Assembly (NCBI RefSeq): GCF_002897375.1 | Contig: NZ_BFAG01000018.1 | Coordinates: forward strand, 8,317 to 72,316 | Length of the DNA: 64,000 nt | Direction: 5' to 3' | Origin: Deinococcus aerius | GTDB taxonomy: Bacteria > Deinococcota > Deinococci > Deinococcales > Deinococcaceae | Shown here: positions 54,987 through 64,000 of the stretch, one piece after another | Position numbering within the stretch: the stretch's first letter is position 1 | Layout of the letters: each line of letters starts with the position of its first letter | The notes under the pieces: generated by a model | What the model saw: the letters and a program-made list of their open reading frames with translations, nothing else | The model's database searches: none | Told to the model about the DNA's origin: nothing | Program-made: the position numbers and the translations under genes

Positions 54987-55145
54987 ATGAAGACTGCGAA
55001 AAAGACGTTCTTAGCCTTGTTGTGCTTCGCCCTGCTTGCGGCAGGGCATGCGGGTGCCGACCCCAGTACCGGGCACGGTCCTGGCGCAGGCCCCGCAACA
55101 TCTCCGCTCCCCTTGTTGCCCTGCACCACACTCTGTGGAACTTGA
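54987..55145 (+). CDS. Secreted 52-residue peptide, divergent from TPR regulator
   Basis: ATG at 54987 with GAGGA six bases upstream. A basic N-terminus (MKTAKKT), hydrophobic core (FLALLCFALLAAG) and AxA-type site (HAGA) make a good signal peptide. The predicted mature peptide starts DPSTGHGPGAG, then a Pro/Leu-rich segment and a CTTLCGT end with two cysteines. The start DPSTGxG resembles NPTTGxG in the peptide at 19787-19894, which also sits divergent from a TPR-wHTH-BTAD regulator. A role as pheromone or regulator ligand is inference. Confidence 0.6.
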   Translation: MKTAKKTFLALLCFALLAAGHAGADPSTGHGPGAGPATSPLPLLPCTTLCGT

Positions 55146-55215
55146 GCCCTGGTCCGTTTCTGTCGTTCACAGACGGCGGATGAAGTCAGAAGCCCCCTCA
55201 ACTCAGGAGATCACC

Positions 55216-56148
55216 ATGCAGATCAAGACCCTGGCACCGTCTGTCCTCACCTTGGCGCTGGCCCTCGTGGCATGCGGTCAACAAGACCGTGCTCAGACAC
55301 CCACCGCCTCTTCCCCTGAGTCCGCTGTCGCTCGCCTGGATGTTTTGCAGGGCTCGCCGGTTGTCGGCCAGGCACATAACGTGGAGGTCAAGGCCTACGA
55401 CGCCAACAACCGTGAAGTGGCGCTGGCCTCCACTGATCTGGTGTGGGAAGTGAAGAACCCAGAAGTGCTCCGGATGGATGCTCCCGGAAAGTTCACCCCT
55501 CTCAAGGCGGGTGAAACTGTCCTTACGGTACGCACCCGGGATGGGCGAACCTACACAGAGTACCCGGAAGTTGTGTGGCAGAAAGGCTCTTTCCAGCCGA
55601 CTGTGGAAACGCCAGGGAACTTGGTCGCACAGGCGGCCCCTGGGCATAGCTACGCTGAATTGAATACGAACTGGAGCCGGTACGTAAATAATTCCGTGGA
55701 CCTGTACGGTAATCTTTGTAGCGGTTCTGCCAACGATTGCGGGCAGTGCACGGGGCTGGCCAAGGCGTTCGGGAACCAGACGCCCTACGACAGGACGACG
55801 CAATCGTGGTTCAGTGGTGGTCGCGTCCTCACCAGTGGCAACTGGCCCAGCCTGAATGTTGCTCTGGCCGGTGGTGACGCGATAGCCACCATGGAGCCCT
55901 ACAATGGGGACTTACGGTACAGCCTGGCCGACTATGCTGGGACTGGTCACGTCGCCCTGTTTGCCTCGTACAGCAAGACATCGACGGACGTTTCCATCTT
56001 CGTGCGCGATCAGAACTACGTCACGCCCCTAAAAGTGGGCTCACACACCTTCTTCGTTCCTAAAGTGAACGGCATCCCCTATTGCTCCACTAGCACCTCG
56101 ACGGATACTGCCAACATATGCAATTATCACAAGGTAGCGGTCCGTTGA
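55216..56148 (+). CDS. BPSL0067/NlpC-P60-like lipoprotein with Ig-like domain
   Basis: 310 residues from the ATG at 55216, preceded by AGGAGA. Lipobox in ALALVACGQQ. Residues about 45-130 resemble a Big_2-type Ig domain (VVGQAHNVEVKAYDANNREV, VLRMDAPGKFTPLKAGETVL). The catalytic-type domain has CSGSANDCGQCTGLAKAFG (Cys), DAIATMEPYN and GHVALFASYSK (His), then FVRDQNYV, the layout of the BPSL0067 family of NlpC/P60-like enzymes. These cleave peptide or amide bonds, often in peptidoglycan. The AT-richer downstream partner gene overlaps its stop. Confidence 0.68.
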   Translation: MQIKTLAPSVLTLALALVACGQQDRAQTPTASSPESAVARLDVLQGSPVVGQAHNVEVKAYDANNREVALASTDLVWEVKNPEVLRMDAPGKFTPLKAGETVLTVRTRDGRTYTEYPEVVWQKGSFQPTVETPGNLVAQAAPGHSYAELNTNWSRYVNNSVDLYGNLCSGSANDCGQCTGLAKAFGNQTPYDRTTQSWFSGGRVLTSGNWPSLNVALAGGDAIATMEPYNGDLRYSLADYAGTGHVALFASYSKTSTDVSIFVRDQNYVTPLKVGSHTFFVPKVNGIPYCSTSTSTDTANICNYHKVAVR

Positions 56149-56642
56149 AATTGTCCCTTCTGGCAGTGCTGGCGCTTGTAAACATCGCCTCTGCGGGCGG
56201 GCTTGAGGCTTCCTCCGGGTCCAAAATCTTTCAGGCGAATGCGTTTTGTCAGAAGTACGGTTGCTTGCCCGTCGCCTCTTGGCAACGCTTTGGGCGAAAG
56301 TACGAGGTCTACCGTCTAAGCCGTGATAGCAAGGTCGAATTGTCAATCTACCGGGATTCGAGTGGCGGTGTGGTAGGAGCAACTTACTCTACCTGGACAG
56401 TTGATGATTGGAGCGCCGACTATGGAAGGGCCGCAGAATTCCTGAGCACTGTTTTTGCTGGCGCAGACATCAACAGAGGACTTTTAAGTCAGGTTGACAA
56501 GTCTAGAGTACAAGCGGGAGCCAATGTTGGTTGGCGCGGTCAAACCCTGGTGTTATTCCGCGAGTTGGTGCGAGTTCCATCTTTTAATCAACTTCTGCGG
56601 GTAAACGTGAGTGCGGGGCTTTTTAAGTCGGGACAGCCGTAA
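56145..56642 (+). CDS. Small secreted partner protein, unknown function
   Basis: 165 residues if it starts at a TTG (56145) overlapping the upstream stop (TTGA), which gives the signal peptide KLSLLAVLALVNIASAG; an ATG at 56118 is the alternative. Mature protein of about 145 residues with two cysteines (AFCQKYGCLP), IYRDSSGGVVGATYSTWTVD and a helical C-terminal part. Tight coupling to a secreted hydrolase resembles the pairs at 38103-40078 and 46117-48122 and suggests an inhibitor or immunity role. AT-richer than average. Confidence 0.62.
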   Translation: MKLSLLAVLALVNIASAGGLEASSGSKIFQANAFCQKYGCLPVASWQRFGRKYEVYRLSRDSKVELSIYRDSSGGVVGATYSTWTVDDWSADYGRAAEFLSTVFAGADINRGLLSQVDKSRVQAGANVGWRGQTLVLFRELVRVPSFNQLLRVNVSAGLFKSGQP

Positions 56643-56747
56643 GATAAACGCTGCCTGCGGCTTATACTGGGTGAGTCAGCGTGTGTGGGCGGCCGGAATA
56701 CTAATTGAGATTCCGCCGCCCTACTTTTCGCGTGCCAAGAGGAGTAT

Positions 56748-57404
56748 ATGTCTCACAATCTACGCTTTTTTAAGTTAGCGGTGGGCTTGGTGTTGCTGGC
56801 CGGAGCGTTCGCTACTGGGACTTTGTGGTCTCGGCCACAGGTCCGTCAAGTCTTTCGGCCAATCAACACTCACGGACAGCCAACTCTGGGTCGTGAGAAC
56901 GCCCCAGTTCAGGTCGTTGTCTTTGCCGACTTCAAGTGTCCCTTCTGTGCACGCTTTGAAAGCGATGTGTTTCCTAGGTTAAAGGATCAGTACATAAATA
57001 CCGGAAAGGTACAGTACAGCTTCGTTAACCTTGCATTTTTAGGTCCAGATTCTAATATAGCGGCACAGGCAGGAGAGTGTGTTGCCCACCAAGATCAGAA
57101 TTTGTTTTGGAAGTTCGTCGATAACGTGTACCAACACCAAGGGGATGAAGCTAAAATCTGGGCAACTCCGGAAGAAATGACAAGAATCGCCACAAACTTG
57201 AGTGGTATAGGTATAAAGGAGTTCCAAAATTGCTTGGCACAGTCAAGATTTGCGGATGCAGTAGAAAGTGACCGAAAGTTGGCCGAGAGCACTGGGGTAC
57301 AAGGAACGCCAGACATCTACATCAATGGTATTCGAGCACCGAGGTTTGGATATGATACCGTTTCCCAATTGATTGACGCAGCTCTCCAATTAAGTCGTGG
57401 ATAA
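56748..57404 (+). CDS. DsbA-like thiol-disulfide oxidoreductase, membrane-anchored
   Basis: 218 residues; ATG preceded by AAGAGGAG. An N-terminal signal anchor (FFKLAVGLVLLAGAFATGTL) is followed by a thioredoxin-like fold with the active site FADFKCPFCARFESDVFPRL. The cis-Pro loop reads GVQGTPDIYINGI. DsbA/BdbD-type enzymes introduce disulfides into exported proteins. It follows genes for cysteine-containing secreted proteins, which are plausible clients. Base composition is AT-richer than the chromosome average here, suggesting acquisition together with them. Confidence 0.85.
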   Translation: MSHNLRFFKLAVGLVLLAGAFATGTLWSRPQVRQVFRPINTHGQPTLGRENAPVQVVVFADFKCPFCARFESDVFPRLKDQYINTGKVQYSFVNLAFLGPDSNIAAQAGECVAHQDQNLFWKFVDNVYQHQGDEAKIWATPEEMTRIATNLSGIGIKEFQNCLAQSRFADAVESDRKLAESTGVQGTPDIYINGIRAPRFGYDTVSQLIDAALQLSRG

Positions 57405-57690
57405 CTCTTATTTGTACAATTTTCGCAAATACCGTCGGAAACCTGTGGCCCGGAGAGATAGATGCGCGGAATGATTGGAAAACGAACTGGAAAACAGGTT
57501 CTAGATGAACACCTTATTTCAAGGTATACACTCAGCCCAGTCGAAGGCAAGCTGCAACCGGGCAAGACGCACCTCGTTACTGGCGCCGCCGCGTTGAGCT
57601 CGCCCCATGCTCGTGGACAGGAGATAAGGCCCGACAGGTCGCACAGGATCAGCGACTCGGCCCTACACCACTGGGCTCGTGAGTTTGAGC
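57405..57690. other. Intergenic stretch without recognisable gene
   Basis: Between the DsbA-like gene and the IS3 relic I see only short open stretches with no family resemblance. It may hold degraded ends of the same insertion sequence. Confidence 0.3.
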
Positions 57691-57896
57691 GGCAGGGCCG
57701 CTGTGCTCGACCTGCACTCCCGACTGGTAGTGGGCTGGTCGATGGGTGAGCAGCTCACCACCAATCTGCCACCGGTCGCATTGAACATGGCCTTTGACCG
57801 GTGACGACCGCTTGAATACGCCCAGTACACGAGCCACATCTACTGGACCGCTATGGAGGCCGAAGGAGCCCTGGCCAGCATGGGCAGGAAGGGGGC
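57691..57896 (+). pseudogene. IS3-family transposase (orfB) remnant
   Basis: Reads GRAAVLDLHSRLVVGWSMGE, QLTTNLPPVALNMAFDR then a stop; after a short deletion, EYAQYTSHIYWTAMEAEGAL and ASMGRKG. These are the conserved VLDLxSRxVVGW and SxYxS...SMSRKGN blocks of IS3-type DDE transposases. The HSDRGSQ block between them is lost. Clearly inactive. Confidence 0.65.
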
Positions 57897-57920
57897 GCCC
57901 ATACCCGCCCCGCCCGCCCC

Positions 57921-59579
57921 CTACCCCTCCGAACCGGCGGGCACCAGGAGGGCCGCCTGGTGCGGCAGCGCGAAGCTGAAGGTGGCGCCGCGGTCCTCAT
58001 GGCTCTCGGCCCAGACGCGCCCGCCGTGGCGCAGCACGATGCGCTTGACGTTGGCGAGGCCCACGCCCGAGCCCTCGAAGGCCCCCGCGGTGTGCAGACG
58101 CTGAAACACCCCGAAGAGCCGGTGGCTGTACTCCATGTTGAAGCCCACCCCGTTGTCCCGCACGTGAATCACCGCCTCGGGGGGGCCGGGCGTGCCCCAG
58201 ACCTCGATGGTGGGTTCCTCGCGGCCCCGCGAGTATTTCAGGGCGTTGGAGAGCAAGTTCATCATGACCTGGCGCAGCGCCGGGAGGTCGCCGTGGACCA
58301 CCGGGAGGTCATGGACCTGCCAGCGGACCCGGCGGTGCTCGTCCTCCGCCCCGAGGTGACGGATCACGTCCTGCACGAGGTCCGCCAGCGGCACCGGTCG
58401 GAAGTTGAGGTCCTGGCGCCCGGTGCGCGCGAAGTCGAGCAGGTCGTTGATCAGCAGGTCCATCCGCCCCGCCGAGTCCTGGATGATGCCCAGCCGCTTG
58501 GCCGCCTTCTCGGGCAGCAGCCCTTCCGTGTCGCGGCGCAGCAGGTCGGCGAAGCTGGCGATGTGGCGCAGCGGCGTTCTCAGGTCGTGCGAGATGGAGT
58601 ACGCGAAGGCCTCCAGCTCGGCGTTGACCTCCTCGAGCTGGGCGGTGCGCTCCCGCACCCGCGCCTCCAGCGAGGTGTTGAGGGCCAGCAACTCGGCCTC
58701 GATGCGCTTGCGCTCGGTCACGTCCTTGCCGGTGGACACGAAGTGGGTGACCACGCCGCGCTCGTCCTTGACCGGGGTGACGGTCTTCTCCTCGTGGTAG
58801 AGGGTGCCGTCCCGGCGGCGGTGGACGACCTCGCCGCGGTAGGTCTCGCCGCGCAGCAGGGTCTCCCACATCTCCTGAAACCCGGCGTCCCCGTCCGGGC
58901 CGGAGGTCAGCAGGTCCAGGCGCTGGCCCAGGGCCTCCTCCCGGGAGTAACCGGTTACAGCCTCGAACGCCGGGTTGACGTACTCGATGGTGCCGTCGCG
59001 GGCGGCGATGAAGACGGGGTCGGCGGTCTGCTCCAGGGCGCTCGACAGCTTGCGCATCTCCTGCTGGGTCTGGCGCCGCTCGTCCTCGCGCTCGCGGCGC
59101 AGCCGCTCGTGCGCCTCGCGGGCCTCGCGCGCCTCCAGCTCGCGCAGCCGCCGCTCGTGCGCCTGGACGGTCAGCGTCTTGCGGTGCAGGTCCACGAAGA
59201 CACCCACCTTGGCCCGCAGCACCTCCGCCCGCACCGGCGAGAAGATGAAGTCCACCGCGCCCAGCGAGTAGCCGCCCAGCATGTCCGCCTCCGCCCGGTC
59301 GTGGGCGGTCACGAAGATGATGGGCGTGCTTTCCGTCTGGGGGCGGCTGCGGATCAGCGAGGCGGTCTCGAAGCCGTCCATGCCGGGCATCCGCACGTCG
59401 AGCAGGATCACCGCGTACTCGGCTTGCAGCAGCAACCGCAGCGCCTCGCGGCCCGAGGAGGCGAGGACGACGTTCTGCCCCAGTGGCTCCAGCGCGGAGG
59501 CCAGGGCGAGGCGCTTGGCGTCCTGGTCGTCCACGATCAGGATGTTGGCGGGGGGCGGCGGCTCTAGGGGCGAGGTCAT
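57921..59579 (-). CDS. Receiver-PAS-histidine kinase
   Basis: 552 residues; starts within the stop region of the CheR gene (ATGA), so translationally coupled. A receiver domain (NILIVDDQDAKRLALASALE, phospho-acceptor Asp in VILLDVRMPGMDGF, Lys-containing segment replaced by SPVRAEV) is followed by a coiled linker, a PAS domain (about 185-300; GTIEYVNPAFEAVTGYSREE), HisKA with the phospho-His in AYSISHDLRTPLRHI (about residue 330) and HATPase_c (LLSNALKYSRG, VRDNGVGFN, GSGVGLANVKRI). Phytochrome-type kinase core. Acts last in the three-gene signalling operon. Confidence 0.9.
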   Translation of the reverse strand: MTSPLEPPPPANILIVDDQDAKRLALASALEPLGQNVVLASSGREALRLLLQAEYAVILLDVRMPGMDGFETASLIRSRPQTESTPIIFVTAHDRAEADMLGGYSLGAVDFIFSPVRAEVLRAKVGVFVDLHRKTLTVQAHERRLRELEAREAREAHERLRREREDERRQTQQEMRKLSSALEQTADPVFIAARDGTIEYVNPAFEAVTGYSREEALGQRLDLLTSGPDGDAGFQEMWETLLRGETYRGEVVHRRRDGTLYHEEKTVTPVKDERGVVTHFVSTGKDVTERKRIEAELLALNTSLEARVRERTAQLEEVNAELEAFAYSISHDLRTPLRHIASFADLLRRDTEGLLPEKAAKRLGIIQDSAGRMDLLINDLLDFARTGRQDLNFRPVPLADLVQDVIRHLGAEDEHRRVRWQVHDLPVVHGDLPALRQVMMNLLSNALKYSRGREEPTIEVWGTPGPPEAVIHVRDNGVGFNMEYSHRLFGVFQRLHTAGAFEGSGVGLANVKRIVLRHGGRVWAESHEDRGATFSFALPHQAALLVPAGSEG

Positions 59580-60409
59580 GCGGTTCTCCGGTACAGTTTC
59601 TCACTCAGGTTGAGCGTTGCAAAGCGCCAGGCGTGCGGGCTGAACTCCAGCGACTCGTGGCGGCCCAGCCCCAGCACCCCGAAGGGCGCCAGGCTCCCGA
59701 CGAGCAGCCCCTGCACCTGCTCCTGAAGAGGACGGTTGAAGTAGATCAGCACGTTGCGGCACAGGATGAGGTGAAACTCGTTGAAAGACCCGTCGGTCAC
59801 GAGGTTGTGCTGCCCCCAGATGATGTTCTGCCGCAGCGAGGCGTCCACCCGGCCGTGACCGTACTGCTGGGTGAAGTAGGCCCCGAAGTCGCCCGTGCCG
59901 CCCGACAGCGCGTAATTCCGGGCATAGGCGGCCAGCTTCTCCTGCGGGTAGATGCCGTTGCGGGCGACGACCAGGGCGGCGGCGCTCATGTCGGTCGCGT
60001 AGAGCCTGGACCGGCCCAGCAGCCCCGCCTCCGACAGCAGGATCGCCAGGGAGTACACCTCCTCGCCGGTCGCGCAGCCCGCGTGCCAGACCCGGATGAA
60101 GGGGTGGGTCCGCAGCAGGGGCAGCACCTGCTCGCGCAGCGCCCGGTAGAAGCCGGGGTCCCGGAACATCCCGGTCACGTTGATCGAGAGCGCCTCCAGC
60201 AGCCGGGTCATCGCCCGCGGGTCGTGCAGCACTCGGCCTTGCAGGGCGCTCACGGTGGGCAGGCCCTCGGTGTGCAGGCAGTGCAGGACGCGGCGCCGGA
60301 CCGTGGCCGCCGCGTACCCCCGGAAGTCGTGCCCGTAGTGCCGGTACACGCCCTCGAGCAGCAGCGCGATCTCGATGTCCTCCAGGGACTCCCCTCGGGT
60401 CGCCTCCAT
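59576..60409 (-). CDS. CheR-type protein-glutamate methyltransferase
   Basis: 277 residues; start is two bases after the preceding kinase stop. The N-terminal helical domain (LLLEGVYRHYGHDFRGYAAA) and SAM-binding domain (VWHAGCATGEEVYSLAILLS, LYATDMSAAALVVARNGIYP, FHLILCRNVLIYFNRPLQEQ) are those of CheR. CheR enzymes methylate glutamates of chemoreceptors, or act on sensor kinases in non-chemotaxis systems. No CheB or receptor gene is visible here; coupling with two hybrid kinases suggests adaptation of the kinase pathway. Confidence 0.9.
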   Translation of the reverse strand: MEATRGESLEDIEIALLLEGVYRHYGHDFRGYAAATVRRRVLHCLHTEGLPTVSALQGRVLHDPRAMTRLLEALSINVTGMFRDPGFYRALREQVLPLLRTHPFIRVWHAGCATGEEVYSLAILLSEAGLLGRSRLYATDMSAAALVVARNGIYPQEKLAAYARNYALSGGTGDFGAYFTQQYGHGRVDASLRQNIIWGQHNLVTDGSFNEFHLILCRNVLIYFNRPLQEQVQGLLVGSLAPFGVLGLGRHESLEFSPHAWRFATLNLSEKLYRRTA

Positions 60410-60410
60410 C

Positions 60411-63400
60411 TCAGCGGGAGAGCCACACGCGCAGCAGGGAGAGCAGCTTGCCCGTGTCCACCGGCTTGCTGATGTAGTCGCTCGCGCCCGACTCGATGGA
60501 CTTCTCGCGGTCGCCGGGCATCGCCTTGGCAGTCAGCGAGATAATCGGCAGCCCCTTGAACTTGCGGTTCTGGCGGATCAGCCGCGTCGTCTCGTACCCG
60601 TCGAGTTCGGGCATCATCACGTCCATCAGCACGAGGTCGATGTCGGGCGTGCTCTCCAGCAGGCTGATCGCGTCGCGGCCATTCTCGGCGGTGAAGACCT
60701 GCATGTGGTGGCGCTCCAGCACCGCCGTCAGGGCGAAGATGTTGCGGATATCGTCGTCCACCACGAGGACCCGCTTGCCACGCAGCAGGGGGTCCTGCTG
60801 GCGCGCGCCCTCCAGGATCTGGCGCTTGGCCTCCGGCAGGTCCGCCTCCACCCGGTGCAGGAAGAGCGTCACCTCGTCGAGCAGCCGTTCGGGCGAGCGC
60901 ACGTCCTTGAGGATGATCGACTTGGCCGCCCGGCGAAGCTGCGTCTCCTGCCCCCGGGTGAGGTCCGCCGCCGTGTACACGATGACCGGGACCGCGCGGA
61001 ACTTGGGGTTTTTCTGCAAGGTGGCGATCAGGTCGAAGCCGCTCATGTCGGGCAGCTTGAGGTCGAGCACGATGCAGTCGAAGGCCGTCTCCTCCAGGGC
61101 CGCGAGCGCCTCGGCGCCGCTGCTCACGGCGGTGGTCTTCACGTCCTCGTCGCCGATGAGTTCCACGATGCTCTCGCGCTGCGGCGGGTCATCCTCCACG
61201 ACGAGCAGGTTCTTGACCCGCCGCGCGATAAACGCCTCCAGGTTGGCGAAGGCCTGGGTCAGCGCCGCCTTGTCGCCCGATTTGGTCACGTGGTCGAGCG
61301 CGCCCAGCTTGCGGCCCATCAGCGACGACTCCTCGCCGGAGATGATGTGGACCGGGATGTGGCGGGTGACCGGGTCGTGCTTCAGGCGGTCGAGCACCGC
61401 CCAGCCGTTGATGTCGGGCAGGCTGAGGTCGAGGGTGATCGCGGAGGGCCGGTACGTCTGCGCGAGCGTCAGCGCCTGTTCCCCGCGCGTGGCGATCAGG
61501 CCCAGGAAGCCGCGCTCGTGGGCGAGGTCGAGCAGGATGCCCGCGTAGGTGGGGTCGTCCTCCACGATGAGCACCGTGCGGTCCCCGGGCTGGATGACCG
61601 CGCGGTCGTCCACGATGCCGGAGGAAGTGGGGGGCGCCGCACTCTCGCCGGGCAGGGCGTCCGGCTCGCGGGTCACCACCTCGGGAACGCTCGGCGGAAC
61701 GGCGGCGGGGCGGCTGGCGCTCAGGGAGGAGCCCAGTGTGGCAGAGGTCGGCAGGCCGCGCGCCGTGCGTGGCGCCGTCTCCCGGCCCCCTGAACCCCCG
61801 GCGGGCAGGTACAGGGTGAACACGCTGCCCACCCCCGGCGTGCTCTCCAGCCGGATCTCGCCGCCCAGGATGCGGGCGAGTTCGCGGCTGATCGCCAGCC
61901 CCAGCCCGGTGCCGCCGTACTTGCGGCTGGTGGAGCCGTCCGCCTGCTGGAACGCCTCGAAGATCACCCGCTGCTTGTCGGGCGCGATGCCGATGCCGGT
62001 GTCGGCCACGCTGAAGGCGATCACGCCGGGCGCGCGGTTCAGCCCCGCGTGGTCGGGGCTCCAGCCCACCAGGGCGGGCGCGACGGTCAGCCGCACCTCG
62101 CCGCGCTCGGTGAACTTGAAGGCGTTGGAGAGGAGGTTCTTGAGAATTTGCAGCAGCCGCTTCTCGTCGGTCACCAGGCTGGGGGGCAGCGCCGGGTCGA
62201 AGTCCAGGCCCAGCGTCACGCCCTTGTCGGCGGCGACCGGGGCGAAGGTCGCCTCCACCGCGTCGCGCACCGCCCGCAGCGGCACGTCCACCACGTCCGC
62301 CGTGACGGTGCCCGACTCGATCTTCGACAGGTCGAGGATGTCGTTGATGAGGTTGAGCAGGTCGTTGCCGGAGGCGTAGATCGTCTTCGCGTAGGCGACC
62401 TGCTGCGCGGTGAGGTTCTGCTCGGGGTTGTCGCGGAGCTGCCCGGCGAGCAGCAGCAGGCTGTTCAGCGGCGTCCGCAGCTCGTGGCTCATGTTCGCCA
62501 GGAACTCGCTCTTGTACTTGGAGGTCAGGGCGAGCTGGGCGGCCTTTTCCTCCAGCGCCTGCCGGGCGTTCTCGACCTCGCGGTTCTTGCGCTCGACCTC
62601 GCGGTTTTGCTCGGCCAGCAGGCGGGCCTTTTCCTCCAGCTCCTCGTTCGTCTGGCGCAGCTCTTCCTGCTGGCTCTGGAGTTCCTGGGCCATGTCCTGC
62701 GACTGCGAGAGCAGCGTCTCCGTCCGCATGGTGGCCTGGATGGTGTTCAGCACGATCCCGATGGACTCGGTGAGCTGTTCCAGGAACGCGAGGTGCGTCG
62801 CGCTGAAGGTCTCGAAGGACGCCAGCTCGATGACCGCCTTCGTCTCCTTCTCGAACACCACGGGCAGCACCACGATGTTGCTCGGCGTGGCGGCACCCAG
62901 CCCGGAGTTGATCTGCACGTAGTCGTGCGGCACGTGGGTCAGCACGATGGGTTCCTGCTCCAGCGCACACTGCCCCACCAGGCCCTCGCCCAGCCGGAAG
63001 CGGTTGGAGAGCCCCTTGCGCTCGCGGTAGGCGTAGCTCGCCTGAAGCTGGAGGGTGGGCGCGCTGGCCTCCTCGTCCATCGTGTAGAAGACGCCGTGGT
63101 TGGCCTTCACCAGCGGCGCGAGTTCCGAGAGGATCAGGCGGCTGACCGTCAGCAGGTCGCGCTGGCCCTGGAGCATCCGGGTGAAGCGCGCGAGGTTGGT
63201 CTTCAGCCAGTCCTGCTCGTTGTTCTTCTCGGTGGTGCCCCGCAGGTTGTGGATCATCGCGTTGATGTTGTCCTTCAGCGCGTCCAGCTCCCCGCGCGCG
63301 TCCAGGTTGATCGAGCGCGTGAGGTCCCCGGCGGTCACGGCGGTCGCCACGTCCGCAATCGCCCGCACCTGTGTGGTCAGGTTCGCCGCGAGCTGGTTCA

Positions 63401-64000
63401 CGTTGTCGGTGAGGTCCTTCCAGGTGCCGCTCGCGCCCGGCACGGACGCCTGGCCGCCCAGCCGTCCCTCGACCCCCACCTCGCGCGCCACCCCCGTCAC
63501 CTGCTGGGCGAAGGTCGCCAGCGTGTCGATCATGCCGTTGATCGTCTCCGCGAGTTCGGCGATCTCGCCCTTGGCCTCCAAGGTCAGGGTCTTTTTCAGG
63601 TCGCCGTTCGCCACCGCCGTCACGACCCGCGCGATCCCCCTCACCTGGTTGGTGAGGTTGCCCGCCATGAAGTTCACGTTGTCGGTGAGGTCCTTCCAGG
63701 TGCCGCCCACGCCCGGCACGGAGGCCTGGCCGCCCAGCTTGCCCTCGGTCCCCACCTCGCGGGCCACCCGGGTGACCTCGGACGCGAAGGAATTGAGCTG
63801 GTCCACCATCGTGTTGATCGTGTTTTTCAGCTCCAGCAGCTCACCCCGCACGTCCACCGTGATCTTCTTGCTCAGGTCGCCATTCGCCACCGCCGTCGTG
63901 ACGAAGGCGATGTTCCGCACCTGGTTGGTGAGGTTCGACGCCATCGAGTTGACGTTGTCGGTGAGGTCCTTCCAGGTGCCGCCGACGCCGCGTACGTCGG
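60411..64000 (-). CDS. Poly-HAMP hybrid histidine kinase with three receiver domains, N-terminus outside window
   Basis: About 1195 residues visible; the frame is open through the right edge. It begins with HAMP-type repeats of 92 residues ([31 protein letters not shown]), then a GAF-like domain ([40 protein letters not shown]), a coiled coil, HisKA ([20 protein letters not shown]), HATPase_c ([29 protein letters not shown]) and three receivers ([60 protein letters not shown]). The HAMP array is like that of fungal group III (Nik1) osmosensor kinases. It is the first visible gene of the kinase/CheR operon. Confidence 0.9.
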   Translation of the reverse strand, partial: DVRGVGGTWKDLTDNVNSMASNLTNQVRNIAFVTTAVANGDLSKKITVDVRGELLELKNTINTMVDQLNSFASEVTRVAREVGTEGKLGGQASVPGVGGTWKDLTDNVNFMAGNLTNQVRGIARVVTAVANGDLKKTLTLEAKGEIAELAETINGMIDTLATFAQQVTGVAREVGVEGRLGGQASVPGASGTWKDLTDNVNQLAANLTTQVRAIADVATAVTAGDLTRSINLDARGELDALKDNINAMIHNLRGTTEKNNEQDWLKTNLARFTRMLQGQRDLLTVSRLILSELAPLVKANHGVFYTMDEEASAPTLQLQASYAYRERKGLSNRFRLGEGLVGQCALEQEPIVLTHVPHDYVQINSGLGAATPSNIVVLPVVFEKETKAVIELASFETFSATHLAFLEQLTESIGIVLNTIQATMRTETLLSQSQDMAQELQSQQEELRQTNEELEEKARLLAEQNREVERKNREVENARQALEEKAAQLALTSKYKSEFLANMSHELRTPLNSLLLLAGQLRDNPEQNLTAQQVAYAKTIYASGNDLLNLINDILDLSKIESGTVTADVVDVPLRAVRDAVEATFAPVAADKGVTLGLDFDPALPPSLVTDEKRLLQILKNLLSNAFKFTERGEVRLTVAPALVGWSPDHAGLNRAPGVIAFSVADTGIGIAPDKQRVIFEAFQQADGSTSRKYGGTGLGLAISRELARILGGEIRLESTPGVGSVFTLYLPAGGSGGRETAPRTARGLPTSATLGSSLSASRPAAVPPSVPEVVTREPDALPGESAAPPTSSGIVDDRAVIQPGDRTVLIVEDDPTYAGILLDLAHERGFLGLIATRGEQALTLAQTYRPSAITLDLSLPDINGWAVLDRLKHDPVTRHIPVHIISGEESSLMGRKLGALDHVTKSGDKAALTQAFANLEAFIARRVKNLLVVEDDPPQRESIVELIGDEDVKTTAVSSGAEALAALEETAFDCIVLDLKLPDMSGFDLIATLQKNPKFRAVPVIVYTAADLTRGQETQLRRAAKSIILKDVRSPERLLDEVTLFLHRVEADLPEAKRQILEGARQQDPLLRGKRVLVVDDDIRNIFALTAVLERHHMQVFTAENGRDAISLLESTPDIDLVLMDVMMPELDGYETTRLIRQNRKFKGLPIISLTAKAMPGDREKSIESGASDYISKPVDTGKLLSLLRVWLSR
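63401..64000 (-). repeat. 276-bp HAMP-coding tandem repeats
   Basis: The DNA CGTTGTCGGTGAGGTCCTTC recurs at 63401, 63677 and, shifted exactly another 276 bases, 63953. Each unit encodes 92 residues of the HAMP array and continues beyond the window edge. Confidence 0.8.

Noticed and set aside
63401..64000. 276-bp tandem repeat as a non-coding satellite
   Set aside because: It is in frame and encodes HAMP units of a kinase, so protein structure explains it.

Overview
The window is GC-rich bacterial chromosome. Its gene content and protein style point to the genus Deinococcus: long stacked sugar-uptake operons, GTG and TTG starts, small intergenic repeats, SARP/BTAD-type regulators and a poly-HAMP hybrid kinase. 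This assignment is inferred from protein resemblance only. I saw no rRNA, tRNA or CRISPR array.

Region 1 (1-17.5 kb) has two parts that converge at about 5.1 kb. On the + strand are a large STAND/TPR ATPase (5' end outside the window) and a SIR2-like protein. On the - strand is a run of genes starting with a BTAD regulator at 17.5 kb. It continues through small acidic, glycine-rich and coiled-coil proteins and a PASTA-like protein into three large modular proteins: S8 protease + peptidoglycan-binding + caspase-like fold; lytic transglycosylase-like + peptidoglycan-binding + DUF2272; and alpha/beta hydrolase + peptidoglycan-binding + M23 + lysozyme-like. It looks like a cell-wall-hydrolase delivery or lysis cluster that I cannot match to a named system.

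Region 2 (17.9-22.3 kb) holds a ThuA-like protein and a compact locus bracketed by repeats: a 35-residue secreted peptide gene, too short for routine gene calling, transcribed divergently from a TPR-wHTH-BTAD regulator. A paralogous regulator with its own divergent secreted mini-peptide occurs at 52.9-55.1 kb. The two predicted mature peptides share an (N/D)P(T/S)TGxG start. This is the best candidate here for an undescribed system, possibly peptide signalling.

Region 3 (22.3-35.8 kb) is an amino-sugar operon on the - strand: nanE, a MurR/RpiR regulator, two sugar-binding proteins, a GH20 hexosaminidase, two ABC permeases, an FAD oxidoreductase, an alpha/beta hydrolase and a DUF4127 protein. 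nagZ is divergent, and paired operator-like sites lie between nanE and nagZ.

Region 4 (35.8-45.1 kb) has a degenerate tyrosine-recombinase-like gene, non-coding and decayed DNA, a secreted S1 protease with a BsuPI-like inhibitor gene, a molybdate locus (XRE-PBP regulator, modA, Mop, modB; no modC), a membrane protein and an unknown soluble protein.

Region 5 (45.1-48.8 kb) is an AT-richer island between two 149-bp direct repeats (146/149 identical). It appears to have split a GNAT acetyltransferase gene. Its cargo is a C39-like cysteine-peptidase lipoprotein and a small lipoprotein, followed by an IS4-type transposase fragment.

Region 6 (48.9-57.9 kb) has a peroxiredoxin, an M28 peptidase, an erythromycin-esterase homologue, a PAP2 phosphatase, the second regulator/peptide pair, a BPSL0067/NlpC-like lipoprotein with a small secreted partner, a DsbA-like oxidoreductase and an IS3 relic. 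Region 7 (57.9 kb to the end) is a signalling operon read leftwards: a very large poly-HAMP/GAF/kinase/triple-receiver hybrid (N-terminus outside the window), a CheR methyltransferase and a REC-PAS-histidine kinase.
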